Source of the DNA: Thermomicrobiales bacterium
GTDB lineage: Bacteria; Chloroflexota; Chloroflexia; Thermomicrobiales; UBA6265
NCBI GenBank assembly: GCA_023957115.1
Contig: JAMLHN010000019.1
Span: forward strand, 1-64,000
Length of the DNA: 64,000 bases
Direction of reading: 5' to 3'
The translations under genes and the position numbers were made by a program. Position 1 is the stretch's first letter. Every line of letters begins with the position of its first letter. This document shows, piece by piece, positions 61,325 to 64,000 of this stretch. The notes below the pieces were generated by a model. The model was not told the origin of the DNA, searched no databases, and saw nothing but the letters and a program-made list of their open reading frames with translations.

Positions 61325-61472
61325 CTGTCATTCTGAGCAACGCGAAGAATCTCTCGCCTTTGCCCAGCGCACAGCTTCCTGGAGTATGCCGAGCAACGAA
61401 TCGATCATCGAGCAATATCGTTCCCGCGAGTCCGACGAAGAGAAATTCTTCACTTCGTTCAGAATGACAATG
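61325..61472. repeat. MITE-like element, about 147 bp
   Basis: Left end TGTCATTCTGAGCAACGCG at 61326-61344 and right end TTCGTTCAGAATGACAATG to 61472 form inverted termini. Length and orientation match the element at 23180-23325. It separates two genes of the same cluster. Confidence 0.7.
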
Positions 61473-61488
61473 GGATCAGGAGTCAACA

Positions 61489-62562
61489 ATGCCAACTGTC
61501 CAATTCGGATTCTGTTTGCCGATCTTCGCGTCGCCGGGGCCGAATCTCTTCCGCACACCGGGGTTTGCGGAGGTCGACCCCGCGGCGTGTATGGCAATGG
61601 GGAAACGCGCCGACGAGCTGGGGTACGACTCCCTCTGGGTGGCCGATCACCTGATGCTGGGGAAGGACGACGCCATCCTGGAAGGATGGACGGTGATTTC
61701 CGCCCTGGCCGGCGCAACGAGCCGGGCGAAGCTGGGCATGATCCACCTGGCGGTGCTCTTCCGCAATCCGGCGCTAACGGCCAAGATGGTTGCCACCCTC
61801 GATCAGATCTCTGGCGGCCGGGTGATTCATTTCATGGACTGCGGGTTCAGCGGGCGCGAATACATCGCCTATGGGCTGCCCTGGAACGATGCGATCGATG
61901 CGCGGGTGGAGATGCTGACCGAGGCCACCGAGCTCATGCTTCAGCTCTGGTCGTCCGAGCAGCCGGTCACGTTCGATGGCACACACTATGCCGTGCAGGA
62001 CGCCCTCTGCAATCCCAAACCGATCCAACGGCCGCATCCGCCCATCTGGTTCGGGGAGGTCAATCCCAATACGCTGGATGCCTGCGCGAAATACGGGCAG
62101 GGCTGGAACACGACGCCCGTTTCGATCAGCGAGCTTCGACGGCGGCTGGGACTGCTGCGGGAGGCATGTGACCGCCAAAACCGCACGTTCGATGAGCTGG
62201 AGCTGAGTCTCGAAACGCAGTTGCTCGTCGCGCCCGATCTGGACGCGATTCGCGCGCGCTTGCGCGATCTGGCAGAACTGGCCGGCACCGTCGCCGGCGA
62301 ACGCGGTCAGGTCGAGGGGTTCGTCAGCAGCTATGCGGCAGACGAGGACTTCAAAGCGTTTGTGTCTGGAACAAGCGATGCGATCCCTGCACGCCTGGCG
62401 GAGGACTGGATCATCGGCACACCCGACCAGGTCGAGTCGCGATTGCGTGCGTACATCGACGAGGGGATCAACCATTTCATGATCTGGTTCATGGACGCGC
62501 CGAACATGGCTGGGCTGGAACTGTTCGCGCAGGACGTGGCGCCCCGGTTCGAGCGGGTGTAG
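61489..62562 (+). CDS. LLM class flavin/F420-dependent oxidoreductase
   Basis: A 357-residue luciferase-like monooxygenase family protein. VQFGFCLPIFASPG start, LGYDSLWVADHLMLGKDD (about 42-59), ISGGRVIHFMDCGFSGREYIAYG and PPIWFGEVNPNTLDACAKYGQGWNTTP; C-terminal GTPDQVESRLRAYIDEGINHFMIWFMD. Probably monooxygenates or dehydrogenates a cluster intermediate; the substrate is unknown. ATG at 61489 after TCAGGAGTCAACA. Confidence 0.9.
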   Translation: MPTVQFGFCLPIFASPGPNLFRTPGFAEVDPAACMAMGKRADELGYDSLWVADHLMLGKDDAILEGWTVISALAGATSRAKLGMIHLAVLFRNPALTAKMVATLDQISGGRVIHFMDCGFSGREYIAYGLPWNDAIDARVEMLTEATELMLQLWSSEQPVTFDGTHYAVQDALCNPKPIQRPHPPIWFGEVNPNTLDACAKYGQGWNTTPVSISELRRRLGLLREACDRQNRTFDELELSLETQLLVAPDLDAIRARLRDLAELAGTVAGERGQVEGFVSSYAADEDFKAFVSGTSDAIPARLAEDWIIGTPDQVESRLRAYIDEGINHFMIWFMDAPNMAGLELFAQDVAPRFERV

Positions 62563-62606
62563 GGGCGATTGGGGTCCGATAGGAACGCTGGGTCGCGGAG
62601 AAGCAA

Positions 62607-62638
62607 GAGATTCTTCGCTGCGCTCAGAATGACAATGG
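62607..62638. repeat. Solitary GAGATTCTTC...CAGAATGACA repeat
   Basis: One copy of the MITE terminal sequence just upstream of the amidohydrolase start, without a visible partner nearby. Confidence 0.6.
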
Positions 62639-62654
62639 CGAAAGGCGTGCATCG

Positions 62655-63803
62655 ATGGAAACACTGCCATTCGATCTCGTGATCCAAAACGGACGGTTGA
62701 TCGATCCCGGTGCGGGAATCGATGGGTATTTCGATGTCGGGCTGCGGAACGGAAAAGTCGCCGCGGTTGGACCGAAGATCGATCCCGGCGGAGCGCGCAC
62801 AGTCGACGCGCGAGACAAGCTCGTCACGCCCGGCTTGGTCGATGCGCATGTCCATGTCTACGAAGGCGTCTCCCACTACGGCATTCCGCCCGATCCGACC
62901 TGCCTGGCCCACGGGGCGACCACCGTGCTCGATGCCGGATCGGCTGGCGCGGACACATTCACGGGATTCCGCAAATACATCATCGAGGCGAGCGAGACCC
63001 GTATTCTCGCAATGCTCAACATCTCGTCGATGGGCATGCTGGCCGAGGAGGTCGGCGAGCTGGACGATATCAAGTGGGCCAATATCCCCAAGGCGCTGGC
63101 GACGATCGAAGCCAATCGGGACGTGATTCTCGGCGTCAAGGTCCGGTTATCGCGCGATCTGAACTGCAGCGAAGCGTCCGGCATCCGCCCTCTTTTTCTG
63201 GCGCGAGAGGCCGCCGACGCCGCCGGTCTGCCCCTGATGATTCATCCGCAAGACTCCTGGGCGGAATCGATCGATCAAGTGCTGGCTGTCCTGCGCGAGG
63301 GCGACATCATGACCCACATGTATCACGGGATGCGCCACGGGATTCTGGATGAGGACGGCCGCATTCGCGCGTCGGTCCAGGCCGCGCGAGACCGTGGTGT
63401 GCGCTTCGATGTCGGGCATGGACAGGGGTCGTTCAATTGGGACGTCTGTTCGACGGCAATGGCGCAGGATTTCCTACCCGATACGATTTCGTCCGATCTG
63501 CACAGCCACAATGTCGAGGGACCGGTCTTCGATCTGATCACCACGGTCTCCAAATTCCTGCTCCTGGGCATGCCCTTGAACGAGGCCCTGCAGCGGGTCA
63601 CCGTGGAACCGGCCAAAACTGTTGGCATGCCCGGACAAATCGGCACCCTGGCGGTAGGCGCCGAGGGCGATGTCGTGGTCATCGAGGAACGCGAAGGACG
63701 GTTCGACCTCGTCGACTCGCACGATATCGTCCGCCAATCGCCCCTGGCGCTCGTTCCGACCGCCGTGATCAAGGGCGGCCGCGTCGTGCGCAACGACGCC
63801 TGA
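62655..63803 (+). CDS. Amidohydrolase/deacetylase family metallohydrolase
   Basis: A 382-residue amidohydrolase superfamily enzyme. DLVIQNGRLIDPGAGID opening; metal His65/His67 in GLVDAHVHVYEG; candidate carboxylated Lys in ILGVKVRLS (about 160); His in LMIHPQDS; His in THMYHGMRHG; catalytic Asp in ISSDLHSHN. C-terminal VGMPGQIGTLAVGAEGDVVV. It hydrolyses an amide or ester, perhaps N-acyl or acetyl groups. Last complete gene of the cluster. Met 62655 sits soon after a dispersed repeat; no strong ribosome binding site. Confidence 0.9.
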   Translation: METLPFDLVIQNGRLIDPGAGIDGYFDVGLRNGKVAAVGPKIDPGGARTVDARDKLVTPGLVDAHVHVYEGVSHYGIPPDPTCLAHGATTVLDAGSAGADTFTGFRKYIIEASETRILAMLNISSMGMLAEEVGELDDIKWANIPKALATIEANRDVILGVKVRLSRDLNCSEASGIRPLFLAREAADAAGLPLMIHPQDSWAESIDQVLAVLREGDIMTHMYHGMRHGILDEDGRIRASVQAARDRGVRFDVGHGQGSFNWDVCSTAMAQDFLPDTISSDLHSHNVEGPVFDLITTVSKFLLLGMPLNEALQRVTVEPAKTVGMPGQIGTLAVGAEGDVVVIEEREGRFDLVDSHDIVRQSPLALVPTAVIKGGRVVRNDA

Positions 63804-63804
63804 C

Positions 63805-63938
63805 TGGAGCTAGGAGTTGGGATTTAGGAGCTAGTGTTTCCGAAGGGAATGGGATACCACCATTCGATCTCCTCAGGACCCAGGACTCAGGACATTCGTT
63901 CCTAACTCCTAAATCCCAACTCCTAACTCCCCGCAAGA
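63805..63938. repeat. GGAGTTA/TCAGGAC heptamer hairpin spacer
   Basis: GGAGCTA/GGAGTTG/GGATTTA units at 63806-63833, TCAGGAC/CCAGGAC units at about 63873-63894, and CTAACTC/CCAACTC units to about 63932. It runs from just after the amidohydrolase stop codon to the promoter region of the next gene. Confidence 0.8.
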
Positions 63939-63961
63939 ATTGCCAAAATCCCCGAAGTGTG

Positions 63962-63975
63962 CGAACATTTGTTCG
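63962..63975. promoter_or_regulatory. LexA-type SOS box CGAACATTTGTTCG
   Basis: An exact match to the CGAAC-N4-GTTCG consensus of LexA in Gram-positive bacteria and related phyla. It lies 18 bases upstream of a GGAGG ribosome binding site and GTG at the window edge, so that gene is probably DNA-damage inducible. Confidence 0.75.
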
Positions 63976-63993
63976 TATCTTTGGAGGTTTTTC

Positions 63994-64000
63994 GTGCTCG
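63994..64000 (+). CDS. Start of a gene truncated by the window edge
   Basis: GTG at 63994 follows GGAGG (63983-63987) at a six-base spacing. Only two codons and one base (Met-Leu-) are visible. The upstream LexA box suggests an SOS gene such as lexA, recA or a mutagenesis polymerase, but identity cannot be read. Confidence 0.4.

Noticed and set aside
1..64000. tRNA or rRNA genes
   Set aside because: I looked through the intergenic stretches for T-loop GGTTCGAATCC-like boxes and rRNA cores and saw none that fit.

Overview
This 64 kb window is GC-rich bacterial chromosome, most likely from a Chloroflexota lineage near Thermomicrobia. That placement is an inference from gene content: many twin-arginine (Tat) signal peptides, a Tat-exported Cys-rich protein, DUF4397 and NTF2-like secreted proteins, and many ABC sugar importers beside SDR, Gfo/Idh, LLM and 2-hydroxyacid dehydrogenases. 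It also rests on the dense short intergenic repeats. I see no rRNA, tRNA, phage module, CRISPR array or complete insertion sequence.

Layout. 0.2-0.9 kb: a toxin-antitoxin pair with a frameshifted toxin. 1-5 kb (minus): a ribose-type ABC importer (permease, ATPase, binding protein) in which the ATPase and the end of the binding protein are frameshifted. 5.5-8.7 kb (plus): two tandem SDR dehydrogenases and a secreted sugar dehydrogenase. 8.8-12.2 kb: regulators (AraC, MarR, ECF sigma), a LysE exporter and a cupin. 12.3-15.2 kb (minus): a GMC oxidoreductase with its small subunit and a secreted protein. 15.4-21.7 kb: metallo-beta-lactamase-fold hydrolase, EamA transporter, DUF885 protein, beta-carbonic anhydrase and a DUF4397 surface protein. 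21.7-27.6 kb (minus): an M24 peptidase followed by 2-oxoacid dehydrogenase E1 alpha, E1 beta and E2, behind an LLM oxidoreductase. 27.9-34.4 kb (minus): a GntR-controlled carbohydrate cluster (regulator, SDR, binding protein, two permeases, 2-hydroxyacid dehydrogenase).

34.6-39.6 kb (minus): a Mn/Zn/Fe-type ABC importer with two tandem binding proteins, two permeases and an ATPase, with palindromic operator candidates in front of both binding-protein genes. 39.8-48 kb: lone ECF S component, PucR regulator, AI-2E family protein, SIS isomerase, tandem universal stress protein, NAD synthetase. 48.3-50.6 kb (minus): three secreted proteins. 51-53 kb: RraA-like protein and a PLP C-S lyase/synthase. 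53.1-54.8 kb: a repeat-rich island around a small zinc-finger-like ORF. 54.8-63.8 kb (plus): a second carbohydrate cluster (binding protein, two permeases, TIM-barrel isomerase, Gfo/Idh, 2-hydroxyacid dehydrogenase, LLM oxidoreductase, amidohydrolase). The window ends on a LexA-type box and the ribosome binding site and GTG of a truncated gene.

The most unusual signal is between the genes. Blocks of degenerate heptanucleotide tandem repeats (units such as GGAGTTA, GGAGCTA, TCAGGAC, CTGCCTG, GGCAAAA, CCGGAGT) recur through the whole window. Many form inverted pairs, always purine-rich arm first, filling the space between one stop codon and the next gene's ribosome binding site. A second repeat family (TGTCATTCTGA...TCAGAATGACA termini) forms MITE-like units of about 146-181 bp. 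Several single-base indels (toxin, sugar ABC ATPase, its binding protein, and two compensating ones in E2) may be real decay or residual assembly errors.
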